From Opitutales bacterium (GTDB lineage Bacteria; Verrucomicrobiota; Verrucomicrobiia; Opitutales; T3Sed10-336), in NCBI GenBank assembly GCA_007132315.1, contig SLOW01000142.1, positions 1 to 14,072 of the forward strand: 14,072 nucleotides of DNA, in the 5' to 3' direction. The position numbers were made by a program, and so were the translations under genes. Positions 14,053 through 14,072 of the stretch are shown piece after piece (position 1 is the first letter of the stretch; each line of letters opens with the position of its first letter). The notes below the pieces were generated by a model, which saw nothing but the letters and a program-made list of their open reading frames with translations, did no database searches and was not told where the DNA came from.

Positions 14053-14072
14053 ATGGCTGAAACCATGGATGC
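14053..14072 (+). CDS. Possible start of a further gene, cut by the window edge
   Basis: An ATG at 14053 begins an open frame reading MAETMD up to the last base. A GGAGG at about 14024-14028 is too far away to be its ribosome site, and a perfect TTGACA lies further upstream at 13974-13979. Too little is visible to name a product; the remaining bases 13885-14052 hold no gene that can be supported. Confidence 0.2.

Overview
The window is an ordinary-looking piece of a GC-rich (roughly 60% by eye) Gram-negative bacterial chromosome. Outer-membrane lipoproteins with lipoboxes, an LpoB-type penicillin-binding-protein activator and a CsgG-like protein show a double-membrane envelope. The L32 sequence, the rpmF-plsX-fabH order, the COG3014/YcfL/LpoB lipoprotein set and the scarcity of strong Shine-Dalgarno sequences are compatible with Verrucomicrobiota (Opitutae-like). 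That placement is inference from recall, not a search. No IS element, prophage, CRISPR array, tRNA or rRNA was seen.

Left part, + strand (1-3180): the 3' part of a membrane-anchored transglutaminase (TgpA-like) is followed by a two-domain protein joining a GNAT acetyltransferase to a nitrilase-superfamily amidohydrolase.

Middle, - strand (3212-8085, transcribed right to left): six envelope genes lie close together. They are a secreted CsgG-like/PEGA protein, a secreted CsgG-like protein with a FlgT-C-like tail, a COG3014 lipoprotein, a YcfL (DUF1425) lipoprotein, an LpoB-like lipoprotein and a small PspC membrane protein. Two junctions look translationally coupled. This is the most interesting part of the window. 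Three of the six products look like members of the CsgG/TolB-N/LpoB fold group, and the cluster resembles an enlarged version of the ycfL-lpoB pair of enterobacteria. It is probably an outer-membrane module linked to peptidoglycan synthesis; its exact job is unknown.

Right-middle, - strand (8175-11261): rpmF (L32, 59 aa), plsX and fabH form the classic ribosomal protein/phospholipid/fatty acid initiation cluster, here followed by a SAM-dependent methyltransferase. PlsX and FabH overlap by ATGA.

Right end, + strand (11477-13884): trpD (anthranilate phosphoribosyltransferase) and glmM (phosphoglucosamine mutase) overlap by ATGA and diverge from rpmF across a 215-bp control region. After glmM come 188 bp with a weak hairpin and possibly the first codons of another gene.
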